NCBI GenBank assembly: GCA_034096865.1
Contig: JAWQFJ010002797.1
Span: 1-35,000 of the forward strand
Direction: 5' to 3'
DNA length: 35,000 bases
DNA from: Theodoxus fluviatilis
Taxonomy: Eukaryota; Mollusca; Gastropoda; Cycloneritida; Neritidae
The position numbers were made by a program, and so were the translations under genes. The notes under the pieces are model-generated. The model did no database searches. It had not been told where the DNA came from and saw nothing but the letters and a program-made list of their open reading frames with translations. Of the stretch, positions 11,650 through 21,326 are shown in pieces (within the stretch, counting starts at the first letter, position 1; each line of letters starts with the position of its first letter).

Positions 11650-11985
11650 TCGGGAAAGCTTCCATAAACGGGCCACACGTGTGGACTCGTCCGAGGAGAG
11701 GGGTGTGAGAAAGACAGCCAAGTTAAGGGGAAACAAACTGGCGGGACACAACATCTGATTGACTGCATTTTTACGTTCTTTTTTCTTTCGAATCATCAGA
11801 CTCTTTTGTCATTTTATGTATGAATCACTGCGAATTCACTGAGAATTAACCAACCCAGATCGCTGACCAGTCAGGTGCTGTTGCTTGCTAGCTTGTCTGG
11901 CCCGACAGCTAGGCCGTCTTTCCACACCCCTCTCTTTGGACAGGTCCAATGGTGTGGCCCGTTTATGGAGCTTTTCCGAAAAAGC
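11650..11985. mobile_element. Short hairpin element (MITE-like)
   Basis: Bases about 11650-11725 and 11908-11982 are inverted copies at roughly 80% identity, sharing CCATAAACGGGCCACAC and GAGAGGGGTGTG. The spacer is about 180 bp and has no frame. The size and arrangement fit a miniature inverted-repeat element. I could not fix a target duplication. Confidence 0.6.
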
Positions 11986-14900
11986 CGTTTTGTTTTTCAA
12001 CAGAATGACGGAGATTAAAATGTAGTTTTTTCGTGTTACACATGGAGAATCTTTTTATGATTGAAACAAAATTACATTTCATTATCAATGAAAAACAACT
12101 TCAGAACATTGTATCGTTAGATCAACACCGATATTCTCGAAGTTACATAATACTAACAGCCTTTCAACACCTGCTGAATGATTGATATCGAGACCCACTG
12201 ATGAATTACCTCAGCAATATCTGTTTTCATGAGCATGGACTCTGAGTCAGCGTGTAGTAGGCCTAACACTTCACGGCCTCATATTGCTAAAGTGAAAAAA
12301 TTAACCCTTTCAAATTTCAAACGGCAGGAACAGCTTCGTGTAAAGTTGAAACTCTCGAGGACCTTAAAGGCTGCACCAAGCGTGTAGCTTCTACTGTTGC
12401 ATGCAATCTGTTCCTCAACTTCACATTCACAGTTGACTTTCTACCTCGGAGAGATTTGGTAAGGGAGTCATGTAGCAAAGATTATGAAAGGTTTCTATCC
12501 ATAACAATGAAGTGTAACGTTCTCGTCGCTCGTCCTGCTCATTTTTCGATAAGTATATATATCAACATTTTTATTAACGGTCTGACCCTTTCCTGATGCC
12601 CCCCAGTAGCATCTGTCCATGTATGGGGCCCACCCAGGCTGAAACAGCAGTGTAGACCCCAAGCCCAGCAGCTCAAGGTACAGCTGCAGAGGGGACATCG
12701 CGCAGTGCCAGCTGTGTGTTGTACTGCAGCAGCATCCTCGGAGATATTCAATGATGCTGCCCGTCCCGAGGCAAGGACTAAACAGTGTCTGCTCAGATTG
12801 CCAACGTAGTCTCAATTTTCATTCTCAAAGCTCATACTGTTGTCTTCTTATATTCCAATACATTTCAGCTGTTGATCTTTTCATTGGCAGGCCTACCCAT
12901 CCAACATCTGTCGGTAGATCTTTACAATAATAAAAATGAGATCAAATGTGTTGGATTTCTTTCTCGACTTATCCTTCTGTAGCAAGGCATACTTCGGCGC
13001 CACTACAACTGTCATCTACCAACTTCAACAGCCTTCATTCTCCCATCTCACCGGACCCAGAACTAATAGCTACGGCATCTCCCTCTCTAGTTCTAGGTTC
13101 ATCCAGCAGTCACCATACTGGATCGTCTCCACAAAGCAAAAATCGAAATTCCCTCGCATCTGCAAAAGGTTTTCATTCGTTAGAATGTTTGGCCAATCCG
13201 TTAACTGGTTGTACTGCTTCCTAAAGCGTCCGTGTGTTTCATTTAGTCTCTTCTCTTGCTTGCGACTCATTGTCATTTAGAATATTTGACCGATCAGCTG
13301 GCTGAAACATAAGCATATTTGAAATATGAACAGGTTGCACAGTCTGTGAAAAGAGTGGTATTGCTGTACTGACTGAAAGAATACTGTTCCACCAGACTAC
13401 TGTCACCACGGACTCTGGCTGGTTCAGGTCACTACCATCCGGCCTTGGATCAGCCAGCAGATTATGTCCCTTTGGATGAATAAAATTGTGGAAAGCAGCT
13501 ACGACTTGCTCCATATCTTTGCCCTTCTACCATCAAGCTTCCAGCTCTCATGGCCAGCTCGAACCTAACCTCCCTTACCACCGTCTCTTTTCATCACACT
13601 TCATAAATACTAGCCAGCCCAGAATCGAGATCTGATAAGAATTGACCCACCGCGTCTCCCTACGTGATGCATAAGAGGTGAACAACTAGGGACACCATGG
13701 CTTGATTTGCGTTTACTCAATTCTAGTTATTTTCGTGCCTAATGGCCTTACATAGGCCGTAAAAACACCATCCATCCATCAAGATTTGGTGAGTGATCCA
13801 TTACACCATCATTCAGTACCCACTAAGCAAACATAATTATACAGATAGGCTACGTTGGACGCTTGTACTGGGTTTTTGAAGCGGCATCTTTCCAGTGGCT
13901 ATCCGTCATATCTAAACTTTGCCTCTGTAGTCGTGTGCATTTCTTAACAGGCAACAGGATTTGTGTTTCTAGGGAATGTACATGCACATTTGTGCAAGGC
14001 TACAAGTGAGCAGAAATGGTGGCTGGTGCCATCATGTTAATTTCATCAGAGTGAGAGTCTGATGAACCCCTCTCAGTTGTCACCTCCAATTAGCAACAAA
14101 ACAATCCTGCAAAAATGTTTGCATATGATTTTATTTCAAATCGCACAATTCCTTTCCAAGGGTTGCTGTGCATAACACTTAAGTGCATAATGGGAGAATA
14201 ACAAAGAAAAATGATAAGCTAAAAACAACGTTTACGAAAGTCTTCCCATTTGGTTGAACAACAACGGTGCTATGATGTAAGCATAAAAATTAGCATCAAC
14301 ACAAGCAACAGGGCTTTGTTCCTACACCATTCATATTGAATGATATTAATCACAGGTGAAGAAAATATGAGGAAACCCCATACTGTTTCTATTTGAAATG
14401 GTACTTTTGAAAACAATTCTCTGGATAACAAATGCATTATACACCATATACCCAGCCAGTGCAAAAACATGGGCACATGAAAATGATTTGATGAATATTG
14501 TGAGGTGCAGTAGCAACATGCAGAGCAACTTATATACATAACAGTCACTCGCCAACAATATATACCCAGAAAACAACAAAACATGTCTGGACATCAGTAT
14601 ATTCACAAATAAATTTAACACGTTACACATTATCAATAATGATGCTGATTTGATAATTTGTATTTCGTACATTTGGCAGTATTGCAAAATGTCTTTCTGT
14701 ATACAATATTCCAACTTCACATAAAATAAAATCTTTGACTGATTCCTAATGTGCAAGTTCTACTGCTGCACTCCAACTTTCACATCAAATTAAACTAACC
14801 CACAGAAATGAAACACACCACCTACCCAGCTGATGCTACAAAAGTGAAAACCTTCCTCATCCAAACACTGGCAAAGGACAACTGCAGTACCTATTAAGAC

Positions 14901-15006
14901 CATGTGATGGTGGTTTGTGTCGGAGTAACTCTTTTCAGCAGTTCCACAGACCAAATCCTTTTGAATGAGAGCTCTCCAATGTCCAATGACTGGCATGGCA
15001 GACTTT
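11986..15006. other. No supported gene
   Basis: Unique AT-leaning sequence. Frames at 12495-12815 and 13239-13514 (minus) have moderately protein-like composition, but no recognised motif and no clear splice pair. At 13739-13780 a short palindrome (GGCCTTACATAGGCC) with an ATCC repeat looks like the 3' end of a dispersed repeat. The part just left of 15007 should hold the transaldolase 3' untranslated region. Confidence 0.4.
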
Positions 15007-15170
15007 TCAGGCTGTCAGTCGCTGCTTCAACATGTTTTCAAGCTTCACAGCATCAGCAGCAAACTTGCGGATGCCGTCTGAGAGTTTGTCTGTGGCCATC
15101 TGGTCTTCATTCATCTCCCAGCGGAATGTCTTCTCATCCACATGCACTTCAGGTATGTCCATCTCGCCGG
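15007..15170 (-). CDS. TALDO1: Transaldolase, terminal exon
   Basis: Transaldolase moves a three-carbon ketol unit between sedoheptulose 7-phosphate and glyceraldehyde 3-phosphate, in the non-oxidative pentose phosphate pathway of the cytosol. After the acceptor (CTGTTGCAG) the frame reads [21 protein letters not shown], then [21 protein letters not shown], then [10 protein letters not shown] and stop at 15007-15009. The DEKxFRW and [17 protein letters not shown] motifs are the hallmark C-terminal helices of the eukaryotic enzyme. The exon opens in phase 1, matching the donor of the exon at 15875-15942. The C-terminus ends a few residues earlier than in vertebrates. The identity is secure. 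Confidence 0.96.
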
Positions 15171-15343
15171 CTGCAACAGAGGAATGCAAAACTGCTTGCT
15201 TTGCTTATGTGTTTCCTTGCACTGCACATAATTGTATTTTCATGCCATTCAGGCATGCTCTGTGTGCCACGTTCATTGTTCACAGCAGGAATTGGGGTTT
15301 TTCGGTCCTGCCTTGAAAAAGCGAATTCACAACCAGCACACAT

Positions 15344-15374
15344 GCATGCATGCATGCACACACACACACACAAA
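15344..15374 (+). repeat. (ATGC)n-(CA)n microsatellite
   Basis: A short ATGC run followed by a CA run in the last transaldolase intron. Confidence 0.9.
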
Positions 15375-15715
15375 TACACAGAGGTAAAGGCGCCCTTTTT
15401 TATATTGCGACTTTTTTTAAAGGTGCTCAAACTGCACACATTTACCCCTGGTCATTGGGCTTCCTCTTTCTATCTCTCCCAACACCATCTCAACTCCCGG
15501 GGGAGCATGCAACCAGGTTGCGGATGAATGCACCAAAATTAGCTTTCACAATTTTCCAGCTCAGCTCTCACAGGTATCCATTTTATTCCTGGGTGGGGAA
15601 AGGCAACGTGAGTAAAGCACCTTGCTCAAGGATGTAACTCGAGAATCTGCACAGCTTTGAACGCCGCACCCACTTGCCGCAAGTGACTGCAGGTCAAGCG
15701 TGCGAACCATTTAGA

Positions 15716-15856
15716 GACACACACACACACACACATATACATGCACACAGACGCACGCACGAACACATGCACATACATGCACACCATGAAACATGCAACA
15801 GGCACATGCTTGCGTATGGACATGCATGCGCATGCACACACTCACACACACAGGCA
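15716..15856 (+). repeat. (CA)n-rich microsatellite
   Basis: A CACA tract with ATGCACAT interruptions that ends about 20 bp from the exon at 15875. Apparent frames in it are repeat artefacts. Confidence 0.9.
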
Positions 15857-15874
15857 CAGGGACAGAGTACGCAC

Positions 15875-15942
15875 CTTTGTCCTTGTCCAGATGGCGAGAG
15901 ACATGCTCTGTGGACTGAGCCAACTTCTCCAGCAGTGAAGGC
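15875..15942 (-). CDS. TALDO1: Transaldolase, penultimate exon in window
   Basis: A 68-nt exon between acceptor TTGCAG and donor GTGCGT encodes PSLLEKLAQSTEHVSRHLDKD. It corresponds to the segment after the LTIS motif of transaldolase, where animal enzymes vary. It completes the Ser codon begun by the exon at 16173-16302 and gives the first base of the Ala codon of the terminal exon. All phases therefore agree. Confidence 0.93.
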
Positions 15943-16087
15943 CTGCAACACAACACATAACAACATTATCATAACACGCCATGCATCCTGGCATACAATA
16001 ATCTTCATTTGTATTTGCACCATTTTTGATTACACTGCAGTCCCATTGGCGACGGGATACATTTAAAACTTCATCATTTCCTTCAGC

Positions 16088-16160
16088 CTCTCTCTCTCTC
16101 TCTCTCTCTCATAAAACTCTGCAAGTGTGTGCGCCCGTGCGTGCGCACACACACACATTA
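16088..16160 (+). repeat. (CT)n and (CA)n short tracts
   Basis: About 22 bp of CT at 16088, then GT/CA at 16123-16158, just downstream (minus sense) of the exon at 16173-16302. Confidence 0.85.
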
Positions 16161-16172
16161 CTTGCTACGTAC

Positions 16173-16302
16173 GAGATAGTGAGGAGGTCACAGCCACCAA
16201 GTCCCAGGATCTGTCCTGTGTTACGGAAGGAGGCGCCCATCACCACTGTCTCGAAGCCGTATCGCTTGTAGTAGTTGAAGATCTTGGTCACACTCTGCAC
16301 TC
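16173..16302 (-). CDS. TALDO1: Transaldolase, core exon (MGASFRN)
   Basis: A 130-nt exon (acceptor CACTGCAG, donor GTACGT) encodes [20 protein letters not shown], then [21 protein letters not shown] and TIS. The SVTKIxNYY and MGASFRN blocks belong to the alpha/beta barrel of transaldolase. From family knowledge, the Arg in SFRN helps bind the substrate phosphate. It opens with GA, completing the Gly codon split from the exon at 20218-20332. The upstream intron is 3.9 kb and filled with mobile elements. Confidence 0.96.
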
Positions 16303-17572
16303 CTGCAGTGCAAAGAGTAATGGTGGGTTAGACATGGAGCATTAGTCTTCATAAAACAAGATAGGAAAAATGTTTCAATATACGGAAAAACTTAGGCTGT
16401 GGAAATAATTGAGGGGAAAATAAAATGTGGAAGTGGTTGATATATTTTGACAAGAGTATCCGTGCTTTGAAACAAACTTCAGGGCAGGTCCCAAAGAAAC
16501 AAATGTGAGTTTTATTTTTTTATTTTTCATTTATCTCAGATTTGGTTTTGAGACATGGTCATGCTCTGTCTTTATCAAATAGTCTGAAAATACATACCAG
16601 ATTGCCTACTTTATCAGGAAAAATACACATTTAATGGTCATTTTAAAGAAAGAGTGATGGAAACAAAAGCCTAATTAATCATGCATGCTAGGGCAGAAAT
16701 CCTCTCTCTGCTCTACTCAAAACACCTACACAATAAAGTTACGATCACTTCAAACCCCTTGCTTGCTCACTCTACATGCCCACTGCAAAGTATTTTGCTT
16801 TTAAATAAAGACAATCCTCTTATATCTCTCATCTACAAAAGGTGGCAGAAGCAGCAAAGAACCTGTTTCCTAAAAATAATGTTTTCTCAGTTCTGCCTTC
16901 TTTTTGCACCGGTGACACTGTTTTCAATATTGTTCACTTGCTACTCAGCAGAGTTTCTTCAAAATTTCAGCATGTTCTGTTTGTATAAAAACCTACAGGT
17001 GGAGCTCTCTGAAGCAAAAGGGAGGAAGTCTTCCACATTTTGCTAAAGTGTTCTTATTCATAGGTTTTTACAATTTATTTTAACTTAACAATTTGCTTTA
17101 AAGTTTGTGTGGAGGGGTCTGTTGTAGAATGTTTTAAGAAAGCATTGCCTACATTTCATGTCAAAGGTAAATTTGATTATCGTGAAAACAGCACACAATT
17201 TGCTGTCAGCAAAATTACACTACAGAATAAATATCACATATGCATTACAGAATCATCAGAACTTGACAAGCTTATTTCTATGTGTGATATGTGTATATAT
17301 CATAGTATGAGCCTGTTAAAAGAATAAAGCAGAAAGTGTATATTTACTAAAGGACTGGCTGATTGTTCACCATGAAATTTCCTGTAATTTTACCCTGGAA
17401 CCTTTAAACTGGCAAAATTTTGGGCAAGAATTGTAATAATTGAATTCCAACATGAGAGGCTAACCAATATTTTAACAAGTGTAAACTGCTTGTGCGTGCA
17501 TTATCTTTCCAATGCACATAGCCATGTCAGGGTACACAGAACTCAACCATGAATCACAGTCAAGTTATTATA
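16303..17572. other. Transaldolase intron, no feature seen
   Basis: AT-rich intron sequence with short chance frames only. Confidence 0.6.
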
Positions 17573-18447
17573 AAACAAGAAGGGCAAAGCCCATACGACT
17601 CACATGCTTGACCTTGACCTTTATATGACCTTGACCTTCAGGTGACCTTCAAGGTCAAGGTCAAACAACTAAACCTACCAATGACATCATACACAAAGAA
17701 ATGCTTTACACATTTTTCCTACCAAAATACATGTGACCTTGACCCAAGGTCAAGGTCATCCAAGGTCATGCAACACAAAGCTGTTAATTCAAGACATAGG
17801 AAGCACAATGGTGCTTATTGGCACTTTCTACCATGAGATATAGTCACTTTTAGTGGTTCACTACCCCATTTTGGTCACATTTCATAAGGGTCAAAGTGAC
17901 CTTGACCTTGATGATATGTGACCAAATGTGTCTCATGATGAAAGTATAACATGTGCCCCATATAATTATTAAGTTTGAAACAGTTGTCTTCCATAGTTCA
18001 GGGTCAAGGTCGCTTCAAAATATGTATACAATCCAACTTTGAAGAGCTCCCGTGACCTTGACCTTGAAGAAAGGTCAACCAAACTGGTATCAAAAGATAG
18101 GGCTTGCTTTGACCTATATACCACTTGTAGCTAAGGTCGCCATTCTCAATAACGTGGGAGAAAATTGGGAAAATGTGAAAAATGACTGTTTTTGAGACCA
18201 CATTTATGGCTCCTGTGACCTTGACCTTGAAGCAAGGTCAAGTCACTATGTATGTTTTTTGAGGCCTTGTCATCATACACCATCATGCCACATTTGGTGT
18301 TGATAGACTTAATAGTCTCCGAGAAAAATCCTACGTTTAAGTTTTTTACGGACGCCCGGACGGACGGACGGACGCCCGGACGCCCGGACGGACGGACGAC
18401 ACGGCTCAGTACATAGACTCACTTTTGCTTCGCATGTGAGTCAAAAA
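17573..18447 (-). mobile_element. Dispersed element rich in TCAAGGTCA motifs, copy 1
   Basis: The ~875-bp block is the reverse complement of 32677-33538 and of 34226 onward. One end reads CAAGAAGGGCAAAGCCCATA followed by CGACTCACATGC. The other end reads GCATGTGAGTC, preceded by a GGAC/GCCC tetranucleotide run. Inside are many copies of TGACCTTGA/TCAAGGTCA, often doubled as AGGTCAAGGTCA. There is no transposase; apparent frames of about 65 codons are translations of these motifs. The short GACTCACATGC inverted ends suggest a non-autonomous DNA transposon. The class is unproven. Confidence 0.85.
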
Positions 18448-18618
18448 TTATATAATAACCTGAAGAAACAAGGCTTATCAATCACATCAAGCAGAGACTA
18501 ATAATGTTTACTCTGTGTTTCATCTGAAGACACAAGATAGGCAAATCTATTGAATGGTACACTGACAATTACATGTAAGATATCCCAACAAGTAGTTAGT
18601 TCAGTTCAGTTCAGTCTC

Positions 18619-19333
18619 TTAACTCAATGACGACGCACCGCATCGTATGATGTGGTGAGGTGAGCAACGGTTGACGACACACCGCATCATATGATGCGGT
18701 GCGTATGTAAATTTCTTGTGCGTGTTGTAAGGGGCTCTTAACCAGGCGAGGTAGTCTAGTTCTCTTATAAGATAGTGAGGAACATTGTAGATCGTCTGTG
18801 TCTCTGAATTTGAAGAGGATAAGGCACTGCCAGACTTTGTTTACACATGTGGCAAGAGGCGCTTTCAAGGCTAAATCACAATGGCGTCGCGGCAGGACGA
18901 TGAGGATGTTGTTAAAATCGCTGTGAAAGAAGCATCAGATGAGAAGGACAATGTGATCCGTTTTTCCAAAGATGAAAAAGATGCAGTTTTAGAGGAGCAG
19001 ATCATAGGTATAGTGCACGAACTGCTGACAGAAGAAGAGGAATCGGAAACTGATCCGTACACGCTGTCGGCTTAGAGTCGGCCTCACTCCAGTCGAACTA
19101 AATACAGGCACGCCAGACGGTACCCATCTTTGTTGCAATACTATATTCAAAATAAAATTAACAAGAGAATGACATTGATCTACAAGGATAGAGGAGACAA
19201 AGAGCGTTCTAATGATGGCAACAGTTTTTCCATTGCTTGATTAGTATTTTTTCAGCAATTTCTGTAAAAATGCCCAGAAACATGCGTCTCCAGTCAACAC
19301 GAGCTAAAAATAGTGCCGTCTTCAATGAGTTAA
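18619..19333 (+). mobile_element. piggyBac-like non-autonomous element with TTAA target sites
   Basis: The element is bounded by TTAA at 18619-18622 and 19330-19333. Its ends are imperfect inverted repeats (TTAACTCAATGACGACG on the left; TTAACTCATTGAAGACG read inward from the right). Near the left end lie two palindromic blocks at 18636-18657 and 18680-18701 built on CACCGCATCAT; the second is a perfect 22-bp palindrome. At about 715 bp it is too short for a transposase. TTAA duplication is the hallmark of piggyBac elements. It sits inside the LINE fragment. Confidence 0.8.
18881..19075 (+). CDS. 64-codon acidic frame inside the piggyBac-like element
   Basis: An ATG in good context (CACAATGGCG) opens a 64-residue frame beginning MASRQDDEDVVKIAVKEASD and containing EEEESETDPY near the end. 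It is rich in Asp and Glu. piggyBac transposases often begin with an acidic, disordered stretch, so this is probably the remnant N-terminus of the parent transposase. It lacks the catalytic domain. Whether it is expressed is unknown. Confidence 0.4.
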   Translation: MASRQDDEDVVKIAVKEASDEKDNVIRFSKDEKDAVLEEQIIGIVHELLTEEEESETDPYTLSA

Positions 19334-20217
19334 CCCTGAGATGGGTTGTTGAGGCACCACTGATGACTTTCGGACAATCTTTCTCCATCGATCTCTATCC
19401 TCTGTGGCTTGCTGTGAGTCAGCAAAGGTCAAGCCTGTCCACTCTTTGATGTTGTCTTCCCACCTCTTTCTCTGCCTGTCTCTCCTTCTCCCACCTGGTA
19501 CGGTACCTTGCAGGATGGTCTTGGCCAGCCCACTGCCTCTTGACACGTGACTGCACCACTTCAGCTTTCTGCTTTTCACGATTGAGAGCAGGTCTTCGTA
19601 CTGTCCAAATGCTCTCCTGATCCTGTTGCTGACTTCCTCATTCGTGACATGGTCTTTATTTGAGATGTTCAGAATCTTGCAGTAGCATCTCAATTCCAGG
19701 GCTTGTACCCGTCTCTGTAGTTTAGATGTGAGTGTCCAGGACTCACATGCATACAAGAGTACGGAGATGGCCAGCGTGCGCATGAGCCTGATCTTCGACA
19801 CGAGAGTGATATTTCTGTCACGCCATATTGGCTTCAACTTTGCCAATGCTGCTGTTGTTTGTGCTATCCTGGACAGTATCTCTGGTTTGGACCCTTCATC
19901 AGTCACAACAAGTAGATCATGCCCTAAAAACACTTGAAAACCCAATAAATAGAATATCACTCAGATCAAACATCCAAATATCCCTAAATTCCTATATGAT
20001 AAAACAACACCTCTATTTACACCCCCCTAAAGCACACAAAGAGACCACTCACAATCACTGAAAAGCATTATGAAAATCATGTTAAACACACCAATGGACA
20101 ACTGGACATGCAGCATAAGCAACTCGGGGCATACATCAAAGGTAGAGAGGCACGGCTTTCGCTTAAGAAGGCTCAGACCACTTTTCCCGTGGTCAAAGAC
20201 GGCTGTGGCAACTGTAC

Positions 20218-20332
20218 CTGGGTCCTCCAGGGGCTGGAAGGCCTTCTTGTCAGTGTTGGTCACAAACCAATCCAGGATGCGACCAACAAAGGGAGAGATT
20301 AGTGTGGCTCCCACTTGTGCGCAAGCCACTGC
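20218..20332 (-). CDS. TALDO1: Transaldolase, core exon ([12 protein letters not shown])
   Basis: A 115-nt exon (acceptor CATTGCAG, donor GTACAG) encodes [20 protein letters not shown], then [18 protein letters not shown]. The Ser and Arg of ISPFVGR line the substrate pocket in this family. The exon starts in phase 0, as required by the CAG end of the exon at 23397-23457. A nine-unit 61-bp minisatellite begins only about 10 bp upstream of its acceptor, so the repeat supplies the branch-point region of this intron. Confidence 0.96.
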
Positions 20333-20341
20333 CTGCAATGT

Positions 20342-20890
20342 AATGCTTTGGTCATGAATATGCAAAGAAACTGTGGCCAGGGGCAGGAGAAAGCAGGGCA
20401 AGAATGCTTTGGTCATGAATATGCAAAGAAACTGTGGCCAGGGGCAGGAGAGAGCAGGGCAAGAATGCTTTGGTCATGAATATGCAAAGAAACTGTGGCG
20501 AGGGGCAGGAGAGAGCAGGGCAAGAATGCTTTGGTCATGAATATGCAAAGAAACTGTGGCAAGGGGCAGGAGAGAGCAGGGCAAGAATGCTTTGGTCATG
20601 AATATGCAAAGAAACTGTGGCCAGGGGCAGGAGAAAGCTGGGCAAGAATGCTTTGGTCATGAATATGCAAAGAAACTGTGGCCAGGGGCAGGAGAGAGCA
20701 GGGCAAGAATGCTTTGGTCATGAATATGCAAAGAAACTGTGGCGAGGGGCAGGAGAGAGCAGGGCAAGAATGCTTTGGTCATGAATATGCAAAGAAACTG
20801 TGGCCAGGGGCAGGAGAGAGCAGGGCAAGAATGCTTTGGTCATGAATATGCAAAGAAACTCTGGCAGGGTGCAGAAACAATTAAGGCAAA
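20342..20890 (+). repeat. 61-bp minisatellite, nine units
   Basis: Units start at 20342, 20403, 20464, 20525, 20586, 20647, 20708, 20769 and 20830, each containing AATGCTTTGGTCATGAATAT and GGGGCAGGAGA. They differ by one to three bases. A decayed tenth unit follows to about 20935. The period is not a multiple of three, so the long frames it creates are not coding. Confidence 0.97.
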
Positions 20891-21326
20891 ATTCCTTCAG
20901 ATATGCATATGCGAAGAAACTGTAGGTGGGGGCAGGAATGATGATTCTTCGGAAAGATTTTTGAGTCTGTGTAGTGCGCACCTGACTTGTGCACTCTTGG
21001 GATCTGTTCATCAAGATATAAACAGACATACAGAGACATACATGGCAATTTGATCTCAAAGGTCTGACGTACAGATGCCTAAGAATTTCCTTGGTCAAAT
21101 TTGCCATAAATACTAACACGTGTTTAAAAAAAGCAGGCTCTATCATATGTGATGCAGCCAATTAGACACTCAAATGTCTCAATCAACTGCTTTGTCATGC
21201 TGCCGAGTTAAAACTCCTTCCAAAGTTTCTCAGCAGACAGAAAGATTACACATTATGTCATTTCCTGTACATCTCCATGTATAAAAGAAGCAAATAAGAT
21301 GCAGTTTTCTCTCAACACCAGATAGT

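Larger units (their letters stand above)
18586..19915 (-). mobile_element. LINE 3' fragment with 10-bp target duplication, split by a TTAA element
   Basis: CAACAAGTAG occurs at 18586-18595 and at 19906-19915 and brackets the insertion. On the minus strand the LINE begins at 19905, inside coding sequence (VTDEGSKPEILSRI). It contains LLYACESWTL, RKLKWCSHVSR and KTILQGTVPGGRRRDRQRKRW, typical of the C-terminal tail of a non-LTR reverse transcriptase polyprotein of the type common in invertebrates. It ends in a TGAAC repeat tail at 18596-18618. A separate element (18619-19333) interrupts it near its last codons. Only the C-terminal ~195 codons are present, so it is a dead 5'-truncated copy. Confidence 0.85.

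Noticed and set aside
12495..12815. 106-codon minus frame rich in Leu/Cys/Trp
   Set aside because: No family resemblance and no splice sites in agreement.
13239..13514. 91-codon minus frame with protein-like composition
   Set aside because: No recognised motif, no splice pair and no neighbouring exon; it cannot be told from chance.
17642..18201. Open frames of 60-65 codons repeated in several places (for example with DLDPRSRSSKVM)
   Set aside because: They translate the AGGTCA-rich dispersed element and recur at 32907-33466 and 34806-35000; there is no coding constraint or protein family.
20339..20890. CRISPR-like array
   Set aside because: The 61-bp units are directly adjacent with no variable spacers, and the genome is eukaryotic; this is a minisatellite.
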